Of a stretch of 64,000 nucleotides of DNA, positions 51,293 through 60,720 are shown piece after piece. Under the pieces are notes generated by a model. That model saw nothing but the letters and a program-made list of their open reading frames with translations. It did not search any database and was not told the origin of the DNA. A program made the translations under genes and the position numbers. The stretch spans positions 1-64,000 of the forward strand of contig CAXSZX010000003.1 of assembly GCA_964242115.1 (NCBI GenBank), in the 5' to 3' direction. Position 1 is the first letter of the stretch, and each line of letters starts with the position of its first letter. Source of the stretch: BOG-908 sp964242115 (GTDB taxonomy: Bacteria; Pseudomonadota; Alphaproteobacteria; Acetobacterales; Acetobacteraceae).

Positions 51293-53773
51293 TTAGAACT
51301 TCAGCGCCGCGTTCATCCCTATCGTGAGTGGCCGCAGCGTGAAGCCCTGCAAGTTGCGAGTCGGCACCCCGAGATAATCGAACTCGTAGATCGGCGAGGC
51401 CGAGCCCTGGATGTCGGGCCGCTGAATGACCTTGTTGTTGTTGGTGAGGTTTCTGCCGAACACGGTCACTTCCCAGCGGCCGAAATCCAGCCCCGCTGAA
51501 GCATCGAGCGTGATGTAGGACGGGCGTTTGTAATCCGGGTTGGTGTCGATCACCACGCCGTGGCTCTCGCCCACCCAGTTGGGTGCTATGGTGACGTATC
51601 CGCTGATGTCGTCGGAAATCCTGAACGCCTGCTTGATGTCGGCGCTAAGGTTGAAGTCGGGTACGCCGGGCACCTTCTCGCCGGCAAAGGTGCCGGCTAG
51701 CACGTTGTTGTTGATCTCCACGCCGTGGTTCAGCGTGGCGTTCAGCACGCTGCCGGACAGGCCCATCGTCAGGCTGTCGGTAACGACGCCGCGGACCTCG
51801 AACTCGGTACCGTAGCTTTTGGCGTTGCCGGCGTTGGTCTGGAACTCGTCGCCGGAGGTGACCAGCGGGATCTCCGTCTGGATGTCGTCCCAGATGATGT
51901 AGAATACGTCCGCGCTGAAGGTGAGCCGGCCGCCGAACAACCTTCCCTTGTCGCCGAGTTCGAAGTTCCACACCTTGTCTGGCCCGAAGCTGCTGGGCGC
52001 TGCGGAACGCAAGCCGAGCTGGGCCAGGTCGTAGCTCGGCGTGCCGGAATCGGCTGCTTCGGCGGCGAGGTAGGCAATGCGGCGGTTCTCGCTACCGAGC
52101 CGGAAGCCTTTCGACGCGTTCGCGTAGATCGTGTTGTTGGGTGTGACGTCCCAGCCGACCGCGAACTTCGGCAGGAAGGTGTAGAAGTGGCTGACGCTGG
52201 TCACCAGGCCAGCGTTGCCGTAGTCGTAGAAGTAGTTCTGGAACGTGCTCTCGCCGTCGCGCGCGTATTGGTAGCGTGCGCCGGCGGTCAGCCGCACGTT
52301 GGGCAGCGGGTAGTAGGTGCCCTCGCCGAACACTGCGTACTGTGCGGTGTCGTAGGACGTGACGCCCTGGAACACCTCGTCGTTGACGATGGCACCTGGG
52401 AAGGTGCCGTACAGCACGTCGGGGTCCGACGTGCTCACTCCGTACTGGCTGAACAGCTTGGAGGCGCCGTTGACGAACTCGGTGTCGGTCGAGGTGGTGT
52501 GTTCGTCGGAGTAGTACAGCCCGGCAATCCAGGTGAACGGCAGTGCGCTCTCGCCGGGAACGTACGGTTTGGACACCAGGCGCACTTCTTCGGACCATTG
52601 CCGGACGGTGTTGCTGTAGTACGTCGCGCTCGGACGGTTGTTGAGCGCGTTGAACAGCCCGTCCGGCGCACCGAACACCGGATTGTTGTTGGCGTCCGTG
52701 CAGGTGACGTCCGGGTCCATCGGGTTGCAGAGATACACGGACAGGTTGTCGTAGATGGAGCTGTCGAGCGTGCGGGTGAACTGGCGTTCGTAGTTGCCGG
52801 TCACCGCTATCAGGTTGGCGAATCCGAAATCCGCGTTGGCGGTGAACGCGGGCACGATCAGCGTGTCGCGGCCTGGTTCTGCCACCTGCTTGGGCGTTTG
52901 GTCGTGCGGTAGGTCGAGGTACTGTGCGTCGGAGTCGCGCTGGTCGAAACGTTGAAAGAACGCGCTTGGCGTTATGGTCAGCCAGTCGTTGGGCGTCCAC
53001 GTCAGCGTGCCGCGCACCACGTTGAAGTCCGTCGAATTAATGCCGTTCTTGATAGAGGCACCCGTCGCCGGGTTGATGTTGTTGATGTAGCCGCTGTCCG
53101 AACCGGTCTCGCCGGCCAGGCGCAGCGTGAGGTCCTTGCCGAGCGGGATGTTGACCACGCCCTGCTCGTCCCAGTTCACGCCGCCATGGTAGGTGCCGGA
53201 CAGTTCGGAGAACACGTTGCCGTCCAGCTTGCCCGGCTCGGGCGGGTTGCTGACGTAGCGCAACGTGCCGCCCAGCGCGCTGGCGCCGTATAGCGTGCTC
53301 TGCGGACCGCGCAGCACTTCGAGTCGCTGGATGTCGAGGAAGCGCGGCTCGACCGCACCTTCGGTGGGCAGGTTGCGGGTGGTGAGCGAGACGTCGTCCA
53401 GGTACAGCGCCACGGTGGCGGTGCCGGCGGAGCTCGAGATGCCGCGTATCTCCAGGTTGGACAGCCCCTCGCCGGCCTGGCTGGAAAACGACAGGTTGGG
53501 CACCGAGCGGGTGAGGTCGGGGAAGTTCTGTATGTGGGCGGCGCGGATCTGCGCGCCGCTCAGCACCGTGACGCTCAGCGGCACCTTGCGCACGTTTTCC
53601 CGGCGTTTCTGCGCGGTGACGGTGATTTCCTCGACTCGGGAGGGCAGCGCCGGCGCGGTCGGTTGGGTTTCGGGGTTGATCGGCGCCGGCGGCGTCGGCG
53701 GTTGCGCGCGGGCGGGAGACGCCAAAGCGAGACAAATGGACGCCAAGCCGATGCCGCTACGGAAACCTGCCAC
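51293..53773 (-). CDS. TonB-dependent outer-membrane receptor
   Basis: 826 residues from GTG 53773, which has GGGGGA nine bases upstream and a signal peptide VAGFRSGIGLASICLALASPARA-like (split: GLASICLALAS, PARAQ). TonB-box region VEEITVTAQKRRENV, plug domain with SGAQIRAAHIQN and LYLDDVSLT, then a 22-strand barrel ending in NAALKF with the terminal Phe. The closest general type is the IcsA/sphingomonad-style receptors with VTAQKR; the ligand (siderophore, glycan or other) is not readable. No operon partners. Confidence 0.93.
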   Translation of the reverse strand: MAGFRSGIGLASICLALASPARAQPPTPPAPINPETQPTAPALPSRVEEITVTAQKRRENVRKVPLSVTVLSGAQIRAAHIQNFPDLTRSVPNLSFSSQAGEGLSNLEIRGISSSAGTATVALYLDDVSLTTRNLPTEGAVEPRFLDIQRLEVLRGPQSTLYGASALGGTLRYVSNPPEPGKLDGNVFSELSGTYHGGVNWDEQGVVNIPLGKDLTLRLAGETGSDSGYINNINPATGASIKNGINSTDFNVVRGTLTWTPNDWLTITPSAFFQRFDQRDSDAQYLDLPHDQTPKQVAEPGRDTLIVPAFTANADFGFANLIAVTGNYERQFTRTLDSSIYDNLSVYLCNPMDPDVTCTDANNNPVFGAPDGLFNALNNRPSATYYSNTVRQWSEEVRLVSKPYVPGESALPFTWIAGLYYSDEHTTSTDTEFVNGASKLFSQYGVSTSDPDVLYGTFPGAIVNDEVFQGVTSYDTAQYAVFGEGTYYPLPNVRLTAGARYQYARDGESTFQNYFYDYGNAGLVTSVSHFYTFLPKFAVGWDVTPNNTIYANASKGFRLGSENRRIAYLAAEAADSGTPSYDLAQLGLRSAAPSSFGPDKVWNFELGDKGRLFGGRLTFSADVFYIIWDDIQTEIPLVTSGDEFQTNAGNAKSYGTEFEVRGVVTDSLTMGLSGSVLNATLNHGVEINNNVLAGTFAGEKVPGVPDFNLSADIKQAFRISDDISGYVTIAPNWVGESHGVVIDTNPDYKRPSYITLDASAGLDFGRWEVTVFGRNLTNNNKVIQRPDIQGSASPIYEFDYLGVPTRNLQGFTLRPLTIGMNAALKF

Positions 53774-53830
53774 CGAACCGTTCCCCCAATCAGGTTGCTG
53801 GAGCGGATTGAAGCAGGTTTTATGCCAGGG

Positions 53831-53958
53831 AAGAAAGCAGTTCTTTTTTGAAAATAGAACCAAAAATTTCTGACTCCGCTGTTGCGCGCTTACCGGCGAG
53901 CGCGCGACAGCGGAGTCAAAAGTCGTTTGCTTCTCTTCAGAAAAGAAGGTCTACCTTA
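53831..53958. repeat. Dispersed hairpin repeat, copy 28
   Basis: Core is itself inverted: CCGCTGTTGCGCGCTTACCG and GCGAGCGCGCGACAGCGG. Arms AAGCAGTTCTTTTTTGAAAA and GCTTCTCTTCAGAAAAGAAG. Lies between nrdA stop and the TonB receptor 5' side. Confidence 0.92.
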
Positions 53959-53960
53959 CT

Positions 53961-55835
53961 TCACTGGCAACTCAAGCACTCCTCGTAATTGGTCGCCGGC
54001 GCCGCTGCAATCGGCACAGGCATCGGATCGTTCGCCACCAAATCGATCAACGAGGATTTCGGCATGTCGCTCACCGTGTCCGCCCGCTGAATCGACAGCG
54101 AGCGGCAGTAGTAAAGCGACTTCATCCCGCGCTTCCACGCCAGCAGATGTATCTCGTGCAGGTCGCGCTTGTGGACGTTGGCGGGAAGGAACACGTTCAC
54201 CGACTGGCTCTGGCACACGTAGGGCGTGCGGTCGGCCGCGTGTTCGATGATCCAGCGCTGGTCCAGCTCGAAGGCGGTCTTGTACACCGCGCGCTCCTGC
54301 TCGGTGAGGAAGTCCAAGTGCTGCACGCTGCCGGAGCGCAGCGTGATGGACGACCACACGTCCTCGTTGTCCATGCCGCGTGCTGCCAGCAGTTGCTGCA
54401 AGTGCCGGTTGCGCACGGTGAAGCTGCCGGACAGCGTCTTTTGCAGGAAAACATTGGCCGCGATCGGCTCGATGCCCGGGCTGGCGTTGCCGGCGATGAC
54501 CGAGATGCTGGCGGTGGGTGCGATGGCGATCTTGTGTGAGAAGCGCTCCATCACGCCGAAATCGGCGGCGTCCGGGCAGGCGCCACGCTCCTCGGCCAAA
54601 AGTCGCGAGGCGGCGTCTGCCTGTTCGCGGAGCTGCTTGTGCATCCGCTTGTTCCACACCTTGGCAATCACGCTCTCGAACGGCACGTTCTGCGACTGCA
54701 GGAAGGAGTGAAACCCCATCACGCCCAGCCCCACCGAACGCTCGCGCGCGGCGGCATACTTGGCGCGGTCCATCTCGTGCGGCGCGCGGTCGATGAAGTC
54801 CTGCAGCACGTTGTCGAGGAACCGCATGGTGTCCTCGATGAACAGCGGATGGTCTTTCCAGTCGAACCAGGTCTCCAGGTTCACCGAGGACAGGCAGCAC
54901 ACAGCCGTGCGCTGGCGGCCGTACTGGTCCAACCCCGTCGGCAAGGTAATCTCGCTGCACAGATTCGAGGTCTTTACCTCCAGCCCGGCGAGTTTGTGGT
55001 GGTCGGGACGCGCGTTGTTCACGTGGTCGGAGAACACCAGGTACGGCTCGCCGGTCTCCACGCGTGCGATCAGGATGCGTATCCACAACGAACGCGCGGA
55101 GATCTGCCGCACGATGCTCTGGTCTTTCGGCGAGCGCAGCGACCACATCTCGTCGGCTTCCACCGCGCGCATGAAGTCGTCCGGCAGCAATATGCCGTGG
55201 TGCAGGTTCGGCGCCTTGCGATTCGGGTCGCCACCGGTGGGCCGGCGTATCTCGATGAACTCCTCGATCTCCGGATGGCTCACCGGCAGGTACACCGCGG
55301 CCGACCCGCGGCGTAGCGAGCCCTGGCTGATGGCCAGCGTCAGGCTGTCCATCACCCGGATGAACGGGATGACGCCGCTCGTCTTGCCGTTCTGGCCGAC
55401 CTTCTCGCCGATCGACCGCAGATTGCCCCAGTAGCTGCCGATGCCGCCGCCCTTGCTGGCCAGCCAGACGTTCTCGTTCCAAAGGCCGACGATGCCGTCG
55501 AGGCTGTCGGACGCTTCGTTGAGGAAGCAGGAGATCGGCAGGCCGCGCTGGGTGCCGCCGTTGGACAGCACTGGGGTCGCCGGCATCAGCCACAGCCGGC
55601 TGATGTAGTCGTACAGACGCTGCGCATGCGCCGCGTCGTCGCCGTAGAAGCTGGCCACGCGGGCAAACAGATCCTGGTAGGACTCGCCAGGCAGCAGGTA
55701 GCGGTCGTCCAGCGTGGAACGGCCGAAATCGGTGAGCAGCGCGTCGCGGCTGCGGTCGACGCGGACCTGGTGTCGGCCCCTCATCTGCACGGCGTCGTCC
55801 AGCAAGGCGATCTCTCCAAATTCACGATTCGTCAT
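53961..55835 (-). CDS. nrdA: Ribonucleoside-diphosphate reductase, alpha subunit (class I)
   Basis: 624 residues from ATG 55835 (55844 is possible). Substrate-site Cys in GLPISCFLNEASDS, NLCSEITLPT (active region with second Cys), CCLSSVNLETW, PTASISVIAGNASPGIEP, and the C-terminal redox pair in EECLSCQ. There is no N-terminal ATP-cone, so overall activity control by ATP/dATP is probably reduced. It converts NDPs to dNDPs with a NrdB partner. nrdB is not in the window; a short gap to the left edge of the gene is repeat DNA. The gene is monocistronic here. Confidence 0.94.
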   Translation of the reverse strand: MTNREFGEIALLDDAVQMRGRHQVRVDRSRDALLTDFGRSTLDDRYLLPGESYQDLFARVASFYGDDAAHAQRLYDYISRLWLMPATPVLSNGGTQRGLPISCFLNEASDSLDGIVGLWNENVWLASKGGGIGSYWGNLRSIGEKVGQNGKTSGVIPFIRVMDSLTLAISQGSLRRGSAAVYLPVSHPEIEEFIEIRRPTGGDPNRKAPNLHHGILLPDDFMRAVEADEMWSLRSPKDQSIVRQISARSLWIRILIARVETGEPYLVFSDHVNNARPDHHKLAGLEVKTSNLCSEITLPTGLDQYGRQRTAVCCLSSVNLETWFDWKDHPLFIEDTMRFLDNVLQDFIDRAPHEMDRAKYAAARERSVGLGVMGFHSFLQSQNVPFESVIAKVWNKRMHKQLREQADAASRLLAEERGACPDAADFGVMERFSHKIAIAPTASISVIAGNASPGIEPIAANVFLQKTLSGSFTVRNRHLQQLLAARGMDNEDVWSSITLRSGSVQHLDFLTEQERAVYKTAFELDQRWIIEHAADRTPYVCQSQSVNVFLPANVHKRDLHEIHLLAWKRGMKSLYYCRSLSIQRADTVSDMPKSSLIDLVANDPMPVPIAAAPATNYEECLSCQ

Positions 55836-55980
55836 GCCGTCCATCCTGCTCTGCCCCTGCTGCGCGTCAAGCTTGATACCACCATATGTGGGAAGCACGC
55901 CACGCAATAACACAAGATGATGGTAGGCGACCTTAAATCGGGAGTTTACTCAAGCAGGGTGGCGGACGCGTCAGCAAGCA

Positions 55981-56120
55981 AAAGCAAGGCCTTCGTTTTC
56001 GAGAAAAAGAAGCAACAGCTTTTGCGAGCGCTGTCGCGGACGGCTGAGGCGACACCTCTCACCCCGGCGCACCTCAGGAGACAAAAAGTTTTTTGTTTTT
56101 CAAAAAAGAACCGCTTGCTT
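55981..56120. repeat. Dispersed hairpin repeat, copy 29
   Basis: CTTC-type arm (AAGGCCTTCGTTTTCGAGAA), box CGCTGTCGCGGACG, shortened right arm TTTTTTGTTTTTCAAAAAAG with GAACCGCTTGCTT. In the divergent region between nrdA and the acyltransferase. Confidence 0.9.
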
Positions 56121-56182
56121 CCTGTCGCCCTCCACCGCGAGGGCAAACGTGCAACGCCCCAGCTAACCTGCGATCAAGCGAC

Positions 56183-57364
56183 ATGACCAGGCCTGGCCCA
56201 TCCCTGACCACCACCACCGGAAAAGACGAGTCGCTCGAGGCGATGCGCGGCCTGGCGGCCATGGTCGTCGTCTTCTGGCACCTGTTGCTTGCCTTCGATC
56301 CGGAGCGGTCCGGCGCATTGGCGCAGTTCCCGCACGCCCTTTCCTGGATCGGGTGCCCGTGGTTCGGGCTGGTCAACGGCCCGGCAGCTGTGGGTTTCTT
56401 CTTTGTGCTGTCCGGCTACGTGCTCACGAAGCGCAGCCTGCAGGCCGGCGACTCGGCGAGCCTGGCACGCGGCGCGGTCAAACGCTGGCCGCGGCTCGCC
56501 GGCACGGTCGGCCTGACCTGCCTGATCAGCTGGGCGCTGTTCCCGCTCGGGCTGTACCGCAACCAGCAGGCCGGCGCGCTCACCCATTCGTTCTGGCTGT
56601 CGCATTTCGGCGTCGGCCGGCTGGGGCCTACGCTGGTGCCTGATGTCTGGGACGCGCTGTGGCAAGGGGTGTACTTCACCTTCATCACCGGTGCGGCCAC
56701 CTACAACAGCAGCCTGTGGACCATGCGTGTGGAGTTCGCCGGCAGCTTCGTGGCTTTCGGCCTGGCGCTCGCGTTGCTTCCCCTGCGCCCCGGCAGGGCG
56801 CGAACGGCGCTGCTCGTCACCGCCTGTGTCGCCTGTTTCGGCATCGATCCGTGGCTGGTGAGCTTTCCCCTGGGCGTGGCACTTGCGTGCGCGGCCGGGC
56901 GCCCGCGTCGGGCGGCGCTGCCGCTGTGGAGCCTGCCGCTCCTCGCCGCCGCTGCCTACGCCGCGTCATGCTACTCCGGCAACTCCGCGGTTGGCCGCTG
57001 GTGCCTCGACCAGCTCGGTTTCGTCATGCCGGAACCTCTGGTGTTCGGCGTTGGTGGCACGCTCGGGTTGGCGCTCGTCGTGTTCAACCCGGCCGGGCGT
57101 CGCCTGCTGAGCGGCAGTCCCGCCCGGCTGCTCGGCCGACTGTCTTTTCCGATCTACCTGCTGCACCTTCCGGTGCTGATGTCGGCCGGGTGCTACGCGT
57201 TCTTGCAGGCAGGGGGAACCACCTTTGGCATCGCTGCGGGCATCGTTACGACGTTTTTGGTGACGTTGCTGGTTGCCTGGCCGATGGCCTGGTTCGATGT
57301 TTGGTGGGCGCGGCGTGTCGACGGGGTTGTGCGGAGGGAAGCGAAGCAAGCAGTTCTTTATTAA
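56183..57364 (+). CDS. Membrane acyltransferase (acyltransferase 3 family)
   Basis: 393 residues from ATG 56183. AMRGLAAMVVVFWHL carries the family RxxA and catalytic His; about ten hydrophobic segments follow, e.g. VGFFFVLSGYVLTKR and FPIYLLHLPVLMSAG. Such proteins move acyl groups onto polysaccharides or lipids at the inner membrane. The last eight codons (SKQAVLY-like tail, ending AKQAVLY) and the TAA lie within the adjoining hairpin repeat, so the native C-terminus was replaced or extended by the repeat. It is next to a methyltransferase; both may modify glycans. Confidence 0.9.
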   Translation: MTRPGPSLTTTTGKDESLEAMRGLAAMVVVFWHLLLAFDPERSGALAQFPHALSWIGCPWFGLVNGPAAVGFFFVLSGYVLTKRSLQAGDSASLARGAVKRWPRLAGTVGLTCLISWALFPLGLYRNQQAGALTHSFWLSHFGVGRLGPTLVPDVWDALWQGVYFTFITGAATYNSSLWTMRVEFAGSFVAFGLALALLPLRPGRARTALLVTACVACFGIDPWLVSFPLGVALACAAGRPRRAALPLWSLPLLAAAAYAASCYSGNSAVGRWCLDQLGFVMPEPLVFGVGGTLGLALVVFNPAGRRLLSGSPARLLGRLSFPIYLLHLPVLMSAGCYAFLQAGGTTFGIAAGIVTTFLVTLLVAWPMAWFDVWWARRVDGVVRREAKQAVLY

Positions 57365-57455
57365 AAACCAAAAACTTTCGTCTTCTGGGCAGGCGTTTCC
57401 GGATACTTCGTGGCAACGCCGGGAACAGCTTTTTGCCAGCTTGGAAAAACAGACT
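57343..57455. repeat. Dispersed hairpin repeat, copy 30 (degenerate)
   Basis: AAGCAAGCAGTTCTTTATTA with a damaged stem, core with GATACTTCGTGGCAACGCC, right remnant AACAGCTTTTTGCCAGC. It overlaps the acyltransferase 3' end. Confidence 0.8.
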
Positions 57456-57456
57456 T

Positions 57457-58458
57457 TCAGTTTGCCACGCGCGGCGCTCCGGTGTTGAACACCATCCCGA
57501 TCCCCATCCAGCCGGACACGTGCGAAATCTCCAGGATCGTCCGCGTCGTCCTGTGCTGCAGCTTCAGTTCTGCCCACGTACGCCTGATGCCGCCATTTTC
57601 GCTGTCATACTCCGCACCGTTGATGTCGTGGAACGCAACGACGCTGGACGAGCGCCCGACATGGAGCCAATCCCGCCTTGAATCATCGTAGGAATGGCTG
57701 CCGTCGATGAACGCCAGGTCGAAAGACTGGCCTGCGAAGTGGCCGCTGGTGGCGGGCGCCGCTTTCACGATCGGCAGGATGGCGGCGAAGTATTCGAAAT
57801 CGACCAGCTGATCGACCACGTCGACGGCGGTGTACACCAGTCCAGGGTTCAGCCGCGACAGATACGCGGCCGCGAAATACGCCGTCGCACCGCGATAGAC
57901 GCCGATCTCGATGGCGCTCGCCGGCCTGCTGGCTCCGGCAAACAGCAGGTAGTCGGTGTACTCGGTGGGCACCTGCAGCATACCGTAATCGACGGGGTTC
58001 ATCGCCTCGGTGAAAGCAGCCAGTCCGCGCCAATCCTTGTAAGCGAGGCCGGATTGCAGCACGCAACTCAACAGGAAGCTCCGGTCGTGCAGCGCCGCCT
58101 CGTCGGCGTCCAGTATCCGGTGAACCGCACTGCGCGCCCGCTGGACGGCAACCTGCATGGCGGTGTCGTAGCCTTGGGCCAGGGTCTCCTCGACGCTGGG
58201 CAAGGCCGGCGGCACAGGCGATAGCACCTCCTGCTCCCACGCGGCGACGTCCGGATCCGGAACAAGCACGTCCGGCTCGGAAACAGTCGCGTCTGGCTCG
58301 GGAACAGGCACTTCCTCGACGAAGGCCGGCTGCTCCTCATCCCTCACCGCGTCTTCCTGATGAGCGGCGGCCGCATCGTCGCTCACCACCTGTTCCACGT
58401 GGCCGTCCTGGCGTGCCCGCCGCATCCACCACCTTGGCGCACGCTCAACGCCTGGCAT
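57457..58458 (-). CDS. SAM-dependent methyltransferase with acidic proline-rich N-terminus
   Basis: 333 residues. The C-terminal 200 are a class I methyltransferase of the Methyltransf_24/CmcI type: AIEIGVYRGATAYFAA (SAM motif I), LAFIDGSHSYDDSRRDW and VVAFHDINGAEYDSENGGI. The first 90 residues are repetitive: VPVPEPDATVSEPDVLVPDPDV, here noted as alternating PEPD/SEPD/DPD units. The target is probably a sugar or other small hydroxyl; it is convergent with a membrane acyltransferase. An ATG at 58425 is an alternative start. Confidence 0.85.
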   Translation of the reverse strand: MPGVERAPRWWMRRARQDGHVEQVVSDDAAAAHQEDAVRDEEQPAFVEEVPVPEPDATVSEPDVLVPDPDVAAWEQEVLSPVPPALPSVEETLAQGYDTAMQVAVQRARSAVHRILDADEAALHDRSFLLSCVLQSGLAYKDWRGLAAFTEAMNPVDYGMLQVPTEYTDYLLFAGASRPASAIEIGVYRGATAYFAAAYLSRLNPGLVYTAVDVVDQLVDFEYFAAILPIVKAAPATSGHFAGQSFDLAFIDGSHSYDDSRRDWLHVGRSSSVVAFHDINGAEYDSENGGIRRTWAELKLQHRTTRTILEISHVSGWMGIGMVFNTGAPRVAN

Positions 58459-58589
58459 TGTGTGTCACTGAAAGCCGTATGCTGGCAGCAAATGACGGGT
58501 CCTTTCGTCGACTGGCGCAATCCGAACGGAGGGCTTGCTTCATCGGTCTCGTTGGCCGGGACGCGGCATGGCCACGCCGGCAGGTTGGT

Positions 58590-58671
58590 TGGCTGTCGCA
58601 GCGTTTCCTGCGGCACGCACCCAAGGAACAAAGTTTTTTGGTTAGTTTTTCAACAGAGAACTGCTTGCCTT
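58590..58671. repeat. Dispersed hairpin repeat, copy 31 (half)
   Basis: Core TTGGCTGTCGCAGCG and one arm AAAGTTTTTTGGTTAGTTTT with AGAACTGCTTGCC. In the divergent region upstream of bioF. Confidence 0.82.
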
Positions 58672-58738
58672 ATCTTATCGCGACCCGTTCGGAACGCGCC
58701 AACCTTGACTCCCGCCCGCCCCTGACCGACCACACCCC

Positions 58739-59893
58739 ATGTCCCGCTTCGACGCAGCCTTCACCGAAGCCCTGGCCGACCTCTCCCGCCGCGGCCTGCT
58801 GCGCAGCGCGCACCCCCCGCACCCCGGCCTGCTCAACGTCTCCAGCAACGACTACCTCGGCCTCTCGCGCCACCCCCTGCTTGCCGAGCGCGCAGCATCC
58901 TGGGCCGCGGCGCACGGCGTCGGCGCCGGCGCGTCGCGCCTGGTCACCGGCACGCTCGGCCTGCACACGCAGGTCGAAGCCCGTCTCGCCGCGCTGAAGG
59001 GCACCGAGGCGGCGCTGCTGTTCGCCTCCGGCTGGCAGGCCAACGCCTCCGTGCTGGCAGCCCTGCTCCGCCTGCCGGGGCCGCCGCCGCTGCTGTTCAC
59101 CGACGCGCTGATCCACGCGAGCCTGCACCACGGCGCGCGCGCCGCCGGCCGCAACCAGATCGTCTTCCGCCACAACGACACTGCCCACCTCGCCGAGCTG
59201 CTGGACGCCCACGCGCACCTGGACGCACGCCGCTTCATCGTCACCGAGAGCGTGTTCTCCATGGACGGCGACCAGGCCCCGCTGATCGCCCTGCGCGCGC
59301 TGGCCGACGCCCACGACGCCTTCCTCTACCTCGACGAGGCCCATGCCACCGGCGTGCTGGGCCCACGCGGCATGGGCCTCTCCGGCAGCGTGCCGGGCGG
59401 CGTGGACCTTGCCATGGGCACGTTCAGCAAGGCGCTTGGCGGCTTCGGTGCCTACGTCGCCGGCAGCCGCGCGCTGTGCGACTGGCTGGTCAACCGCGCG
59501 TCCGGCTTCATCCACACCACCGCCCTGCCGCCGCCGGTGTTGGGCGCCATCGACGCCGCACTCGAGCTGGTGCCCGCCATGAACGTCGAGCGTGCCCGCC
59601 TGCACGCCGCGGCCACCCGCCTGCGCGCAGCCCTCGCCGCGCTGGGCATCGACCACGGCGCGTCCACGACGCAGATCGTGCCGGCGATCGCGGGCGCCGA
59701 GCCGGCGGCACTCGAGCTGTCTGCCTCCCTGCGCGCGCTGGGCATCCTCGCCGTGCCGATCCGCCCGCCCACCGTGCCCCCCGGCACCAGCCGGCTGCGC
59801 CTGACCGTCTCGGCCGCCCACACGGATACCGACCTGGACCGGCTGATCGAAGCACTCGCTCGCGCCCGCCCGAAGCAGGCACGCGCCGCGTGA
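58739..59893 (+). CDS. bioF: 8-amino-7-oxononanoate synthase
   Basis: 384 residues. PLP-dependent fold: NVSSNDYLGLSRHP, LFASGWQANASV, FSMDGDQAPL, YLDEAHATGVLGPRG, and the PLP Lys in GTFSKALGGFGAY. It condenses pimeloyl-ACP or -CoA with alanine in biotin synthesis. Its stop overlaps the bioD GTG (GTGA), so the two are coupled. bioA and bioB are not in the window. Confidence 0.96.
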   Translation: MSRFDAAFTEALADLSRRGLLRSAHPPHPGLLNVSSNDYLGLSRHPLLAERAASWAAAHGVGAGASRLVTGTLGLHTQVEARLAALKGTEAALLFASGWQANASVLAALLRLPGPPPLLFTDALIHASLHHGARAAGRNQIVFRHNDTAHLAELLDAHAHLDARRFIVTESVFSMDGDQAPLIALRALADAHDAFLYLDEAHATGVLGPRGMGLSGSVPGGVDLAMGTFSKALGGFGAYVAGSRALCDWLVNRASGFIHTTALPPPVLGAIDAALELVPAMNVERARLHAAATRLRAALAALGIDHGASTTQIVPAIAGAEPAALELSASLRALGILAVPIRPPTVPPGTSRLRLTVSAAHTDTDLDRLIEALARARPKQARAA

Positions 59894-60531
59894 CAGGGCG
59901 CCGGCCCGGCCTGTTCGTCACCGGCACGGACACCGGCATCGGCAAGACGGTCGTCTCCGCCTGCCTGGTCCGCCGCTACGGCGCCGAGTACTGGAAGCCG
60001 GTGCAGACCGGCCTGGCCGAGGACGAAGGCGACAGCCAGACCGTCGCCTGCCTGGCCGGCGCCGCACCCGAACGCATCCACCCGCCGCGCTACGCGCTGC
60101 AGGCGCCGCTCTCGCCCGAAGCCGCTGCTGCGCCCGAAGGCGTCAGCATCGCCTTGGCCGATTTCGACCTGCCGCCCGGAGACGCGCCGATCGTGGTGGA
60201 GGGCGCCGGCGGTGTGCTGGTGCCGCTCGGCGGCGGCGCGCTGATGGTGGACCTCATCGCCCGGCTCGGCCTGCCGGCGCTGCTGGTCGCCCGCACCGCG
60301 CTCGGCACCATCAACCACACGCTGCTGTCCGTGGAGGCCCTGCGCGCCCGCGGGCTCGCTGTCGCCGGCGTGGTGATGGTGGGGCCCGGCGGCGCGGCCA
60401 ACGCGGAGGCAATCACGCGGATCGGCCGGGTGGCTGTGCTGGCGAGGATCGATACCGTTCCTGAACTTAACCAGGATGCCGTTGAGGCGCTGGCGAGCGG
60501 TATGCCAGTCGGGTTGCTGGACGGCGGCTAG
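59890..60531 (+). CDS. bioD: Dethiobiotin synthetase
   Basis: 213 residues from GTG 59890. FVTGTDTGIGKTVVSA is the P-loop, YWKPVQTGLAEDEGDS and VEGAGGVLVPLGG are the substrate loops, GTINHTLLSVEALRARGL follows. It closes the ureido ring from DAPA, CO2 and ATP. Overlaps bioF and ends exactly at a hairpin repeat. Confidence 0.96.
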   Translation: MTGRRPGLFVTGTDTGIGKTVVSACLVRRYGAEYWKPVQTGLAEDEGDSQTVACLAGAAPERIHPPRYALQAPLSPEAAAAPEGVSIALADFDLPPGDAPIVVEGAGGVLVPLGGGALMVDLIARLGLPALLVARTALGTINHTLLSVEALRARGLAVAGVVMVGPGGAANAEAITRIGRVAVLARIDTVPELNQDAVEALASGMPVGLLDGG

Positions 60532-60665
60532 GAAGCAAGGCCTGCTTTTTCGAGAAAAAGGAGCGAAAAGCTTTTGCTTGCGCTGTCGCGGCTGTGTCCG
60601 GCGAGCGCGCGACAGCGGAAGCAATAGTCTGTTGGTTCTTTTTAAAAAAGAACCGCTTGCCTTGC
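60532..60665. repeat. Dispersed hairpin repeat, copy 32
   Basis: Starts at the bioD stop. Box on both sides (GCGCTGTCGCGGC and CGCGCGACAGCGG). CTTC-like arm left (AAGGCCTGCTTTTTCGAGAA), GGTTC/GAACC arm right ending CCGCTTGCCTTGCC. The last full copy in the window. Confidence 0.93.
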
Positions 60666-60720
60666 CGTCTCAACGCCATACGAAAGTGGCTGCACACCCG
60701 AACCAAGGACCACACGCGCC

